Notes: a model not told the origin generated them from the sequence alone. A stretch of DNA of 64,000 nt from CAWAYR01 sp050250875 (GCA_050250875.1 JBFWNV010000015.1:8146-72145), one strand, 5' to 3'. Shown: positions 15,650 to 23,947, counted from the stretch's first letter. Made by a program: numbers and translations.

Positions 15650-16317
15650 CGCGCGGCCCGAGGCCGTGGCTGATGGTCGTGTCCGACCGGCGTCGGCTGT
15701 GCGCCGCGGTGGCCCGGCCGCTCGCTGCCGCGCCCGACCTGCTCGCCGCGCAGGTGCGGGCCGCCGCCGCCGCCGGCGTCGACGCCTTCCAGGTACGGGA
15801 GCTCGACCTCGAGGGCGGCGCGCTGCTCGCGCTGGTCGAGCGGCTGGCCGGCGCCGCGGGATCGGCGATGCGCGTGGTGGTCAACGACCGCGCCGATGTC
15901 GCCGCCGCGGCGGGTGTCGGCGTCCACCTGCGCGTGGGCTCGCTGCCGACGGCGCGTCTGCGCGCCTGGCAGCCGGCGCCGGCCTTCATCAGCCGGGCGG
16001 CCCACGACCGCGACGAACTCGCCGCGGTCGGCCCCGTGGACCTCGTCGTCGCCGGCACGGTGCGCGGCACTACGTCGAAGGGCCACGAGGTCGAGCCGAT
16101 CGGGTTCGCCGGTCTGCGGGCGCTCGCCGCGGCCGCGGCGGTGCCGGTGATCGGCATCGGCGGCCTCAGCGGCGGCGACTGGCCGGCGCTGCGCGCCGCC
16201 GGCGCGGTCGGATTTGCCGCGATCGGCACGTTCCTGCCGCAGACCGGGGAGTCGATCGACGGCGCCGTGGCCCGGGCGGTCGGCGCGGTCGTTGACTCGC
16301 CCGGCGGCGGATCCTAA
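15646..16317 (+). CDS. TenI/ThiE-like protein (thiamine phosphate synthase superfamily)
   Basis: The 223-residue protein is a TIM-barrel of the ThiE/TenI superfamily: FQVRELDLEGGALL at about 45, VVVNDRADVAAAAGVGVHLR at about 78, and VIGIGGLSGGDWPAL at about 168. The second basic residue of the ThiE pyrimidine-phosphate motif (R-x-K) is missing, and the usual GPVFPT loop reads AGTVRGTTSKG. It is therefore closer to TenI, a thiazole tautomerase, than to true thiamine phosphate synthase. A better ThiE is encoded at 58327. ATG 15646 overlaps the stop of the small membrane gene. Confidence 0.8.
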   Translation: MTRGPRPWLMVVSDRRRLCAAVARPLAAAPDLLAAQVRAAAAAGVDAFQVRELDLEGGALLALVERLAGAAGSAMRVVVNDRADVAAAAGVGVHLRVGSLPTARLRAWQPAPAFISRAAHDRDELAAVGPVDLVVAGTVRGTTSKGHEVEPIGFAGLRALAAAAAVPVIGIGGLSGGDWPALRAAGAVGFAAIGTFLPQTGESIDGAVARAVGAVVDSPGGGS

Positions 16318-16320
16318 CAT
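16292..16320 (+). promoter_or_regulatory. sigma-70 type promoter for the HTH gene
   Basis: TTGACT at 16292-16297 and TAACAT at 16315-16320 are 17 bases apart, within the end of the TenI-like gene. Transcription would begin near 16327, about 25 bases before ATG 16352. Confidence 0.6.
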
Positions 16321-16351
16321 CGCGGGTTCGGAGCCTGTCGCTCCGTGACCC

Positions 16352-16756
16352 ATGGTCCTGGACACGACCGACGATCTCGGCGCGGCGCTGCGCCAGCATC
16401 GCGAAGCGGCCCATCGCTCGCTGCGCGAGCTGGCCGACGCGACCAAGCTGGGCGTGCGCACGCTGGACGCCCTCGAGCGCAACCACGTCGAGAAGCTGCC
16501 GCCGGGGATCTTCCGCCGCGCCGTCGTCCGCGCGTACGCCCGCGAGGTCGGGCTCGATCCCGAAGACACGCTGCGGGTGTTCCTGTCGCGCCACCCCGAC
16601 GACCTGCCGCCGCCCGGTCCGGTGCGCGGTCCCGTCGCCGACGTCGAGGCGAGACCGGCGCGGATCTCGCCGCTGGCCGTGGTGGTCGTCGTCGCCGTGG
16701 TCGTCGCACTCGCGCTGGTGGCCAGCGCCCTCACCGCCCCGCCGGGCGGTCTCTGA
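16352..16756 (+). CDS. RodZ-like helix-turn-helix protein with one membrane segment
   Basis: The 134-residue protein has a Cro/C1-type HTH at about 8-75 (LRQHREAAHRSLRELADATKLGVRTLDALE) of the RodZ N-terminal type, including FRRAVVRAYAREVGLDPE. A short Pro-rich linker and a terminal hydrophobic helix (about 108-128) follow. Canonical RodZ has a long periplasmic domain that is absent here. RodZ links MreB to the envelope in cell-shape control; a role here is inferred. The stop overlaps the next ATG. Confidence 0.8.
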   Translation: MVLDTTDDLGAALRQHREAAHRSLRELADATKLGVRTLDALERNHVEKLPPGIFRRAVVRAYAREVGLDPEDTLRVFLSRHPDDLPPPGPVRGPVADVEARPARISPLAVVVVVAVVVALALVASALTAPPGGL

Positions 16757-17550
16757 TGGACGCCGGCATCCGCACTCCGCTCATCGAGGCGTTCCGCCGC
16801 CCCGATGTGCCGAAGGAACTTCGCCTCGACGCCGCCGGCGGCCGGGTGGCGCCGCGTGGCCTCGAGCAGCTCGCGCTGCTGATGCACCTGGTCGACGATG
16901 ACGACGCCGAGGTGAAGGCGACGGCCCGGGCGACGCTGGATGGCCTGCCGGCGGCGGCGGTCGCGGCGGTGATCGGCCGTTCCGATGCGACCGCGGAGAT
17001 GGTGCGCTACTTCGCCGACCGTGGTGTCGCGCCGGCCACCGCCGTCGAAACCGACGCGCCCCTCGTGGACGGCGCCGGTGATCCGGGCTGGGACGACGCC
17101 GGCGGGGACGGTCCCGAGCCGGCCGGGGCCGACGATCAGCTGTCGGTCACGCAGCAGATTCAGCAGATGTCGATCGTGCAGCGGGTGCGGGCGGCGATGA
17201 AGGGCACGCGGGAGATGCGCGCGATCCTGGTCCGCGACCCGAACAAGCTCGTCGCCTCGGCAGTGCTGAGCAGCCCGAAGCTGACCCTCGCCGAGGTCGA
17301 GGCGTTCGCCAAGATGGCCAACGTCACCGAGGACGTGCTGCGGGCGATCGGCGCCAACCGCGCCTGGGTGAAGAACTACGGCGTCGCCCACGGGCTGACG
17401 CGCAACCCGAAGACCCCGGTCGCCCTGTCGCTGACCTTGCTGCACCGGCTGGTCGAACGCGACGTCAAGGCGGTCGCCACCGATCGCAACGTCCCGGAGC
17501 CGCTGCGGCTCGCCGCCCGCAAGAAGATGGTGACGACTCAGTCGCGCTGA
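16756..17550 (+). CDS. unrecognised helical-repeat protein coupled to the RodZ-like gene
   Basis: The 264-residue protein is one I cannot name. The N-terminal 90 residues are HEAT-like, with LPAAAVAAVIGRSDATAEMV. An acidic linker at about 90-130 follows. The C-terminal 130 residues are helical, with KGTREMRAILVRDPNKLVA and LTRNPKTPVALSLTLLHRL suggesting another repeat domain. No signal or membrane segment is visible. ATG 16756 overlaps the previous stop. Its end overlaps the convergent 75-residue gene by 13 bases. Confidence 0.75.
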   Translation: MDAGIRTPLIEAFRRPDVPKELRLDAAGGRVAPRGLEQLALLMHLVDDDDAEVKATARATLDGLPAAAVAAVIGRSDATAEMVRYFADRGVAPATAVETDAPLVDGAGDPGWDDAGGDGPEPAGADDQLSVTQQIQQMSIVQRVRAAMKGTREMRAILVRDPNKLVASAVLSSPKLTLAEVEAFAKMANVTEDVLRAIGANRAWVKNYGVAHGLTRNPKTPVALSLTLLHRLVERDVKAVATDRNVPEPLRLAARKKMVTTQSR

Positions 17551-17765
17551 CGGCGCGGGCGGCGTGGCGCGGCGCTGCCGCCCGCCCACTCCGAGCGCAG
17601 CTGCGACAGGCCGTCCATGAACACCGCGACGCGCTCGCGGGCCGCCTCATCGGGCAGCTGCTTGAGCAGGTCGATGGCGCGGGCGAGATCGCTGGCGATG
17701 GTCCGCTTCGACGTTGCGAAATACAGCCGACGGATCTCGGCGGCGGGATCGCGCAGCGGCGTCAT
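17538..17765 (-). CDS. small helical protein of unknown function
   Basis: The protein has 75 residues, mostly one helical region (IRRLYFATSKRTIASDLARA, LLKQLPDEAARERVAVFMDG) and a basic tail. It is charged and has no signal or membrane segment. Its ATG sits in the stop of the upstream GHMP kinase gene (ATGA), which supports translation as its partner. Longer frames starting upstream are shadows inside the kinase gene. I do not recognise a family. Confidence 0.65.
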   Translation of the reverse strand: MTPLRDPAAEIRRLYFATSKRTIASDLARAIDLLKQLPDEAARERVAVFMDGLSQLRSEWAGGSAAPRRPRRQRD

Positions 17766-18802
17766 GGCTGCCGCCCGCCGTCGACCCGGGAGGCGGGCAC
17801 GTGAGGGCCGTCGCCGCCGACGCGCACCCCGTCGCGCTCGACCGGCGCGTCGAGGAGCGTCGCCCCCGCCGCCTGCCAGCGCCGGCGCACGGTGTCGGTG
17901 CGCGCGGGCGGCGCCAGGCAGAACACGCAGCCGCCACCCCCGGCGCCGCAGACCTTGCCGGCCCAGGCGCCGGCGGCCACCGCCTCGTCGATCAGCGTAT
18001 CGATGAGCGGCGTGGTCACCGCCGGGGCGAGGCGCATCCGCGCCCGCCATTCGTCGCCGAGCGCGGCGCCGGCCGCCGGCCAGTCGTCGCGCTCGAGGGC
18101 GGCGCGCAGCGCCGCGGTGGCGTGGACGATGGCGGCGAAGCCGGCGACGACGTCGGGATCGCCGTCGATGCGCCGCTTGGTCATCTCCCAGTTGTTGATG
18201 CCGGAGTTGCGGGGGGCGCCGGTGTAGCAGACGACGAGGTGGCGATCCAGCGCGTCGGCATCCACGGCCAGCGCGACGCGCAGCGCGCCCTCGACGCCGA
18301 GTTCCAGCGCGGCGACCCCGCCGTAGAGAGCCGGACGGTAATCCTGCAGCCCGGTCGGCACGCCGATGACCTGGGCCTCGACGTTCTTGGCGATTTCGAG
18401 GAGCGCGTCGTCGGACAGCCCGCGGGCGGTCCAGCGGTTCAGGGCGCAGGTGACCGCGATGTTGAGCGCCGACGACCCGGCGATGCCCGCGCCGGCGGGC
18501 GCCTCGCTCCGGGTCGTGACCGTGACTCCGCCGACGCCGAAGGCAGCGACCAGACGCGCCAGCAGCGGCAGCGTGGTTTCGCGCGCCAAGGCATCGGGAT
18601 CGAGAGGACCGCTGGCGACGCCGAGATCCTCGGAGATCAGCTCGACGCGGTGGTCGTCGCGGGCGTCGAGGCGGGCGTGTGCGCGCAGACCGATGGCGGC
18701 ATTGACCGTCTGCGCACCAGGATGGAACAAGTACAGCGGCCAGATGTCGACGGTGCCGCCGGCGAGATCCACGCGGGTCGGCGCCGAGGCGGTGACGGTC
18801 AC
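17762..18802 (-). CDS. GHMP-family sugar kinase
   Basis: The 346-residue protein has the three GHMP motifs: PTRVDLAGGTVDIWPLY (motif 1), EAPAGAGIAGSSALNIA (motif 2, the ATP-binding Ser-rich loop) and KVCGAGGGGCVF (motif 3). It is similar in length and layout to heptose-7-phosphate and galactokinase-like members; the substrate is not readable. It is divergent from nagZ and the murein recycling genes, so a kinase for a recovered amino sugar is one possibility. The GTG start at 18802 lies about seven bases from the -10 box, so the mRNA may be leaderless. Confidence 0.88.
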   Translation of the reverse strand: MTVTASAPTRVDLAGGTVDIWPLYLFHPGAQTVNAAIGLRAHARLDARDDHRVELISEDLGVASGPLDPDALARETTLPLLARLVAAFGVGGVTVTTRSEAPAGAGIAGSSALNIAVTCALNRWTARGLSDDALLEIAKNVEAQVIGVPTGLQDYRPALYGGVAALELGVEGALRVALAVDADALDRHLVVCYTGAPRNSGINNWEMTKRRIDGDPDVVAGFAAIVHATAALRAALERDDWPAAGAALGDEWRARMRLAPAVTTPLIDTLIDEAVAAGAWAGKVCGAGGGGCVFCLAPPARTDTVRRRWQAAGATLLDAPVERDGVRVGGDGPHVPASRVDGGRQP

Positions 18803-18808
18803 GGCGGA

Positions 18809-18816
18809 ATTATAAT
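18809..18816. promoter_or_regulatory. palindromic divergent -10 box (ATTATAAT)
   Basis: ATTATAAT is its own reverse complement and contains a perfect TATAAT on each strand (18811-18816 plus; 18814-18809 minus). The plus start would be near 18823, six bases before nagZ. The minus start would be at the GHMP kinase GTG 18802. No clear -35 is seen on either side. Confidence 0.7.
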
Positions 18817-18828
18817 GCCCTGGTCACG

Positions 18829-19911
18829 ATGCCTCTGCCGCTTCGTCGCCGCCTGGGCCAGCTCCTGTTCGGCAGCTTCCCCGGCCGCTCGGTGTCGGTG
18901 GAACTGCGGGCCCTGGCCCGCGAGTTCGATCTCGGCGGCGTGACGCTCTTCGCCCGCAACGTCGAAGCCCCGGAGCAGGTGTTCGAGCTGGCGCGCGAGT
19001 GCGCGGCGCTCGGCAACGAGGCACCGGCGTGGGTGAGTGTCGACCAGGAAGGCGGACGGGTGGCGCGACTGCGCGAGCCCTTCACGGTCTGGCCGCCGAT
19101 GGCGACGCTGGGGCGGGCCGGCTCCGACGTGCTGGCGGCGCGGTTCGCGCGGGCGCTGGCCGACGAGTTGCGCGCCGTCGGCATCACCCTCGACTTCGCC
19201 CCGGTGCTCGACGTGCTGACCAATCCGGCCAATCCCGTGATCGGCGATCGCGCACTGTCCGACGACGCCCGCGTCGTCGGGCAGCTCGGCGCCGCCGTCG
19301 TGCGCGAGCTGCAGGCGGCCGGCGTGGCGGCCTGCGGCAAGCATTTCCCGGGACACGGCGACACCTCGGTCGATTCGCACCACGGACTGCCGGTGGTCGA
19401 ACACCCGCCCGATCGGCTGCAGGCGATCGAGTTCACGCCGTTCCGCGCGGCGATCGCCGCCGACGTGGCGTTCCTGATGACCGCCCACGTGCTGGTGCCG
19501 TCGCTCGACGAGCGGTGGCCGGCGACGCTGTCGCCGCCGACGCTGGGCCGGCTGCGCGGCGAGCTGGGCTTCCAGGGCGCGATTCTCAGCGACGATCTCG
19601 AGATGCAGGCGGTGCGGGCGCGCTGGGAGCCGGCCGAGTCGGCGGTGCGGGCGGTGGCGTCGGGGTGCGACGGCGTACTGGTCTGCAGCGGCGACGCCGA
19701 GGTGCTGGCCGCCACCTGCGAAGGCCTGGTCCGGGCGGTGGAATCCGGCGCGCTGCCGGTCGCGCGGGTGGACGACGCGCTGGCGAGGATGGGCCGGGCG
19801 AAGGTCCGGTTCCTGGGCGCGCCGGCGGCGCGGCTGGGTGATGCCTGGCGTTCGGTGGTCGGCTGCGAGGCCCACCAGCTGGTGGCCGCGGAGATGGCGG
19901 GCTTCCTGTGA
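18829..19911 (+). CDS. nagZ: beta-N-acetylhexosaminidase (family GH3)
   Basis: NagZ removes N-acetylglucosamine from anhydro-muropeptides during murein recycling in the cytoplasm. The 360-residue protein has WVSVDQEGGRVARL at about 68, GITLDFAPVLDV at about 122, the catalytic loop KHFPGHGDTSVDSH at about 171 and the nucleophile loop ILSDDLEM at about 250. No signal peptide is present, as expected for NagZ. It begins about six bases after the predicted transcription start and runs into the LD-carboxypeptidase gene with a four-base overlap. Confidence 0.95.
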   Translation: MPLPLRRRLGQLLFGSFPGRSVSVELRALAREFDLGGVTLFARNVEAPEQVFELARECAALGNEAPAWVSVDQEGGRVARLREPFTVWPPMATLGRAGSDVLAARFARALADELRAVGITLDFAPVLDVLTNPANPVIGDRALSDDARVVGQLGAAVVRELQAAGVAACGKHFPGHGDTSVDSHHGLPVVEHPPDRLQAIEFTPFRAAIAADVAFLMTAHVLVPSLDERWPATLSPPTLGRLRGELGFQGAILSDDLEMQAVRARWEPAESAVRAVASGCDGVLVCSGDAEVLAATCEGLVRAVESGALPVARVDDALARMGRAKVRFLGAPAARLGDAWRSVVGCEAHQLVAAEMAGFL

Positions 19912-20861
19912 TCGCCGATGGCACCCGTACCCGCGGTGGCCGCCGCCGTCCGCGCCGGTTGCTGGTCGGCGATCGCGTCGCACTGGTGGCGCCAGCGAGC
20001 CCGGTGCGCGCCGAGGACCTCGAGCGCGGCGCCGACGAGCTGCGCGCGCTCGGCTTCGCCCCGGTCTACGACCAGCGCGTGCTGGCCCGCCATGGCTACG
20101 TCGCCGGCCTGCCGCAGACGCGGGTGAGCGCGCTGGCCGACGCCTGGCGCGATCCGTCGATCCGCGGCGTCGTCGCGGTGCGCGGCGGCTACGGGTCGCA
20201 GCAGCTGCTGCCGCTGCTCGATCCGCGCTGGATCGCCGAGGATCCCAAGGTGTTCGTCGGCTACAGCGACCTGACGGCGCTGCTGGCCTGGCACACCGCG
20301 CACGGCGTGGTGGCCTTCCACGGCCCGATGGCCGAGGGGCGGCTGGCGCTCGGCACCGCGGGGTACGACCGCGCGTCGTTGCTCGGCGCGGTGGCCCAAC
20401 CGGTGCCGATGGGCACGCTGGCGCCGCCCGGCCTCGAGACCTTTCGCCCGGGCGAGGCCAGCGGCGTGCTCGTCGGCGGCACCCTCACGCAGCTGGCGGC
20501 GCTGCTCGGGACGCCGTTCGCGCTGGTGCCGCGCGAGCCGACGATCCTGTTCCTCGAGGACGTCGGCGAGCGGCCGTACCGGCTCGATCGGCTGATCACG
20601 CAGCTCCACCAGGCGGGCCTGTTCCGGCGCGTCACCGGCGTGGTGCTCGGCGCGTTCCCGGGCTGCGACGAAGCCGGCGGCGGCCCGACCGCGCGGGCGG
20701 TGTTGCGCGACCTGTTCGCGCACTTTCCGGGGCCCGTGGTGTTCGGGCTGCCGTCGGGACACGGCTCGCGGCCGACCTTGACGCTGCCGTTCGGCGTCGA
20801 GGCCCGCCTGACGACCGTGCCGGCGCCGGCGCTGTCGATCGAAGAAGCCGCCGTCTCCTGA
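19908..20861 (+). CDS. ldcA: LD-carboxypeptidase (peptidase family S66)
   Basis: This enzyme removes the terminal D-Ala from murein tetrapeptides. The 317-residue protein has VALVAPASPV at the N-terminus, VAVRGGYGSQQLLPLLD at about 86, the nucleophile motif GYSDLTALL at about 118 and the FLEDVGERPYRLDR block at about 205 with its acid residue. A late GLPSGHG supplies the His. The family name is secure; the symbol is by analogy. The GTG start overlaps the nagZ stop, and mpl follows after one base, so the three recycling steps are coupled. Confidence 0.93.
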   Translation: MIADGTRTRGGRRRPRRLLVGDRVALVAPASPVRAEDLERGADELRALGFAPVYDQRVLARHGYVAGLPQTRVSALADAWRDPSIRGVVAVRGGYGSQQLLPLLDPRWIAEDPKVFVGYSDLTALLAWHTAHGVVAFHGPMAEGRLALGTAGYDRASLLGAVAQPVPMGTLAPPGLETFRPGEASGVLVGGTLTQLAALLGTPFALVPREPTILFLEDVGERPYRLDRLITQLHQAGLFRRVTGVVLGAFPGCDEAGGGPTARAVLRDLFAHFPGPVVFGLPSGHGSRPTLTLPFGVEARLTTVPAPALSIEEAAVS

Positions 20862-20862
20862 C

Positions 20863-22290
20863 ATGCGCGTCCATTTCATCGGCATCTGCGGCACGGCGAT
20901 GGCCACGCTCGCCGCGCTGCTCAAGGCCCGCGGCGACGACGTCCGCGGCTCCGACGCGCACGTCTACCCGCCGATGAGCGACTTCCTGGCCCGCGAGGGC
21001 ATTCCCGTGTTCGACGGCTTCGCCGCCGCGCAGATCGGCGACGACGTCGATCTGGTGGTGGTCGGCAACGCCATCTCGCGCGGCAATCCCGAGCTCGAGG
21101 CGGTGCTCGATCGATCGCTGCGCTACGCGTCGCTGCCCGAGACGATCCGTGACGCCTTTCTGTGGCAGGCCGAGTCGGTGGTCATCGCCGGGACGCACGG
21201 CAAGACGACGACGACGGCCCTGACCGCCTGGCTGTTGACCGCCGGCGGGCTCGACCCGTCGATGCTGGTCGGCGGCATCGCCCGCAACTTCGGCGATGGC
21301 GGCGCCAGCTATCGCGTCGGCCGCGGCCCGGCGTTCGTCATCGAGGGCGACGAGTACGACAGCGCCTACTTCGACAAGACGGCGAAGTTCCTGAAGTACC
21401 TGCCGGACATCGGCGTCGTCAACAACGTCGAATTCGACCATGCCGACATCTACGCCGACCTCGACGCGGTACGAACCGCATTCGCGCGCTTCGTGCGGCT
21501 GGTACCGCGCCGCGGGCTGGTGCTGCTCGGTGCCGACAGTCCCGACGCGGCGGCGCTGGCGGCGCACGCTCACTGCCCGGTACAGACGTTCGGGCTCGGC
21601 GAGGGCCGCGACTGGCGCGCCGTCGACCTCGTGCCGGGTGCGTCGACGACGGCGTTCACCATCGTCGGTCCCGGCGGATTCCAGGCGGCGGTGACGGCGC
21701 CGCTGGTCGGCGCCCACAACGTTCGCAACGCGCTGGCCGCGGCGGCGGTGGCCCGCCGGCTCGGCCTCGACGCGGCGGCGATCGCCGCCGGGCTGGCCAG
21801 CTTCGCGGGGGTGAAGCGGCGGCTCGAGGTGGTGGGGAGCCGCGGCGGTGTCACGGTCTACGACGACTTCGCCCACCACCCGACCGCCGTGGCCGAAACC
21901 CTCCAGGCGATGCGTGCCGCCCGGCCGGCGGCGCGCCTGTGGGCGATCTTCGAGCCACGGTCGGCCTCGTCGTGCCGGCGGGTCTTCCAGGCGGCCTTCG
22001 CCGACGCCTTCGCCGCCGCCGACCGGGTGATCATCGCGCCGGTCTTTCGCAGTACGTTGCCCGACGACGAGCGGCTCTCGGAGCCGCGCCTCGTCGCCGA
22101 TCTGGCGGCGCGTGGCGTGACGGCGCACCAGGCCCCATCGATCGACGCCATCGTCGCCACGGTGGTGGCCGAGGCGCAGCCCGGCGACGAGATCGTGGTG
22201 ATGTCGAACGGCGGCTTCGGCGGGCTCCACGGCAAGCTCGTGGCCGCGCTGGCCGCTCGCGACGGCAGCCCGCCTCGGGAGACGGCGTGA
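20863..22290 (+). CDS. mpl: UDP-N-acetylmuramate:L-Ala-gamma-D-Glu-meso-DAP ligase
   Basis: Mpl reattaches recovered tripeptide to UDP-MurNAc, bypassing MurC, MurD and MurE. The 475-residue protein is a Mur ligase with VHFIGICGTAMATLA at the N-terminus, the ATP loop AGTHGKTTTTAL at about 109, EGDEYDSAYFDKTAKF at about 161 and the C-terminal DDFAHHPTAVAETL. HFIGICGTAM distinguishes Mpl from MurC. It lies directly after nagZ and ldcA, forming a murein-recycling set. Confidence 0.95.
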   Translation: MRVHFIGICGTAMATLAALLKARGDDVRGSDAHVYPPMSDFLAREGIPVFDGFAAAQIGDDVDLVVVGNAISRGNPELEAVLDRSLRYASLPETIRDAFLWQAESVVIAGTHGKTTTTALTAWLLTAGGLDPSMLVGGIARNFGDGGASYRVGRGPAFVIEGDEYDSAYFDKTAKFLKYLPDIGVVNNVEFDHADIYADLDAVRTAFARFVRLVPRRGLVLLGADSPDAAALAAHAHCPVQTFGLGEGRDWRAVDLVPGASTTAFTIVGPGGFQAAVTAPLVGAHNVRNALAAAAVARRLGLDAAAIAAGLASFAGVKRRLEVVGSRGGVTVYDDFAHHPTAVAETLQAMRAARPAARLWAIFEPRSASSCRRVFQAAFADAFAAADRVIIAPVFRSTLPDDERLSEPRLVADLAARGVTAHQAPSIDAIVATVVAEAQPGDEIVVMSNGGFGGLHGKLVAALAARDGSPPRETA

Positions 22291-22991
22291 AAGGCGCTCC
22301 GTCGCGGCCGCGCCTGCACGCCTCGGGCGACTCGCTCGTCCTGGTCGAACTGGAGGCCCGCCTCGACCCGGCCATCAACCGCCGCGCGGTCGCGATCGCC
22401 CAGGCGATCGAAGCCGCGGCGGTGCCGGGTGTGCGCGACGTCGTCCCCTCGTACGCCTGCGTCGGGATCCACGTCGACCCGCTGCGGCTCGACGCGGCGG
22501 CCCTCGACCGGGCTGTCGAGGCGGCCTGGGCGGCCACGCCGGTCACCGGCGGTGTCGACGAGGGGCGTCTGGTCGAGATCCCGGTCTGTTACGGCGGCGC
22601 GCACGGTCCCGATCTCGACGAGGTCGCGGCGTTCGCGCACGCCAGCCCGGACGAGGTGGTGCGCCGCCACAGCGCGGCCACCTACCGCGTCTACATGCTC
22701 GGCTTCCTGCCGGGCTTCGCGTATCTCGGGGTGGTCGACGCCACGATTGCGATGCCGCGCCGGCCCGCGCCGCGTGCCGAGGTGCCGGCGGGCAGCGTCG
22801 GCATCGCCGGGCAGCAGACCGGCGTCTACCCGTCGAACAGTCCCGGAGGCTGGCGGCTGATCGGGCGCACGCCGTGGCGGATGTTCGAGGCCGGTCGGCC
22901 GCGTCCGTCGCTGCTCACTGCGGGCGACCGCGTGCGGTTCGTGCCGGTACCGCCGGAGCACTGGGAGCGCTTCGTGGGAGGCCCCTCGTGA
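22287..22991 (+). CDS. pxpB: 5-oxoprolinase subunit B (KipI family)
   Basis: PxpB, with PxpA and PxpC, hydrolyses 5-oxoproline (pyroglutamate) to glutamate using ATP. The 234-residue protein has YRVYMLGFLPGFAYLG at about 132, PAGSVGIAGQQTGVYP at about 169 and SPGGWRLIGRTP, the KipI hallmarks. The GTG start overlaps the mpl stop and the stop overlaps pxpC. It is unusual for this gene to lie inside a murein cluster. No PxpA (LamB/YcsF) gene is seen in the window. Confidence 0.92.
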   Translation: MKGAPSRPRLHASGDSLVLVELEARLDPAINRRAVAIAQAIEAAAVPGVRDVVPSYACVGIHVDPLRLDAAALDRAVEAAWAATPVTGGVDEGRLVEIPVCYGGAHGPDLDEVAAFAHASPDEVVRRHSAATYRVYMLGFLPGFAYLGVVDATIAMPRRPAPRAEVPAGSVGIAGQQTGVYPSNSPGGWRLIGRTPWRMFEAGRPRPSLLTAGDRVRFVPVPPEHWERFVGGPS

Positions 22992-23947
22992 CCGCCGGCG
23001 CCACCGTGACCGTGGCGCGGCCGGGCCTGCTCACGACGGTGCAGGATCTCGGCCGCTGGGGCCACCAGGCGATGGGTGTTCCGGTCGCCGGCCCGATGGA
23101 CACCTGTGCCCATCGGGCCGCCAATGCGCTGGCCGGCAATCGCCCGGCCGCGGCGTCGCTCGAGATCACGCTCATCGGGCCGGAGCTCGTCGTGAGCCGC
23201 GCCGTCAGGGCGGCCGTTGCCGGGGCGGTCTTCGACGTCGCGGTCAACGGCACGCCGGTTCCGTCCACGGGGGCATTCGACGTGCCGGCCGGCGGGCGGC
23301 TGGCGTTCGGCCGGCGGCGGTCGGGGGCGCGCGCCTATCTGGCCTTCGCCGGCGGCATCGACACCGCGCCCGTGCTGGGCAGCCGGGCCACCCATCTGGT
23401 CAGCGGCATGGGCGGTCTCGAGGGACGGGCGCTGACCGGCGGCGACGTGCTGCCACTGGGCCAGCCGCCGACGGCGACGACGGCCGGCGGCGCGGCGCCA
23501 CCGTCCGGCTACCTTCCCGAGGCCGGACGCGCTCGCCTCAGGGTGCTGCCGGGACCGCAGGACGCCTGGTTCGCCCCGCACGCCCTCGAGGCGCTGGCGT
23601 CCGCCTCGTTCACCGTGGCGACGGCCTCGAACCGCATGGCCTATACGCTCGAGGGCCCACCGCTGCCGGTGGCCCGGGCCGGCGAGCCGCTGTCCGAGCC
23701 GGTGCCGTTCGGCGCCATCCAGGTGCCGGCCGGCGGCGCGCCGCTGCTGCTCATGGCCGATCGGCAGACCGCCGGCGGCTATCTGAAGATCGCCACCGTG
23801 ATCCTCGCCGACCTGCCGGTGGCGGGGCAGCTGGCGCCCGGCGACGTCGTCGGGTTCGTGCCGTGCACCCGGGCCGAGGCGATGCGGGCGCTGATCGACC
23901 GCGAGCGGGCGCTGCTGCGGGCGGCGCCTGGGGCGGCGACGTCGTGA
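22988..23947 (+). CDS. pxpC: 5-oxoprolinase subunit C (KipA family)
   Basis: PxpC is the larger partner of PxpB. The 319-residue protein has the family start VARPGLLTTVQDLGRWGHQ, GVPVAGPMDTCAHRAAN at about 31, ARAYLAFAGGIDTAPVLGS and the late MADRQTAGGYLKIATV. Both neighbours overlap it by four bases (GTGA), so it is read in one stream with pxpB and murB. Confidence 0.92.
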   Translation: MTAGATVTVARPGLLTTVQDLGRWGHQAMGVPVAGPMDTCAHRAANALAGNRPAAASLEITLIGPELVVSRAVRAAVAGAVFDVAVNGTPVPSTGAFDVPAGGRLAFGRRRSGARAYLAFAGGIDTAPVLGSRATHLVSGMGGLEGRALTGGDVLPLGQPPTATTAGGAAPPSGYLPEAGRARLRVLPGPQDAWFAPHALEALASASFTVATASNRMAYTLEGPPLPVARAGEPLSEPVPFGAIQVPAGGAPLLLMADRQTAGGYLKIATVILADLPVAGQLAPGDVVGFVPCTRAEAMRALIDRERALLRAAPGAATS

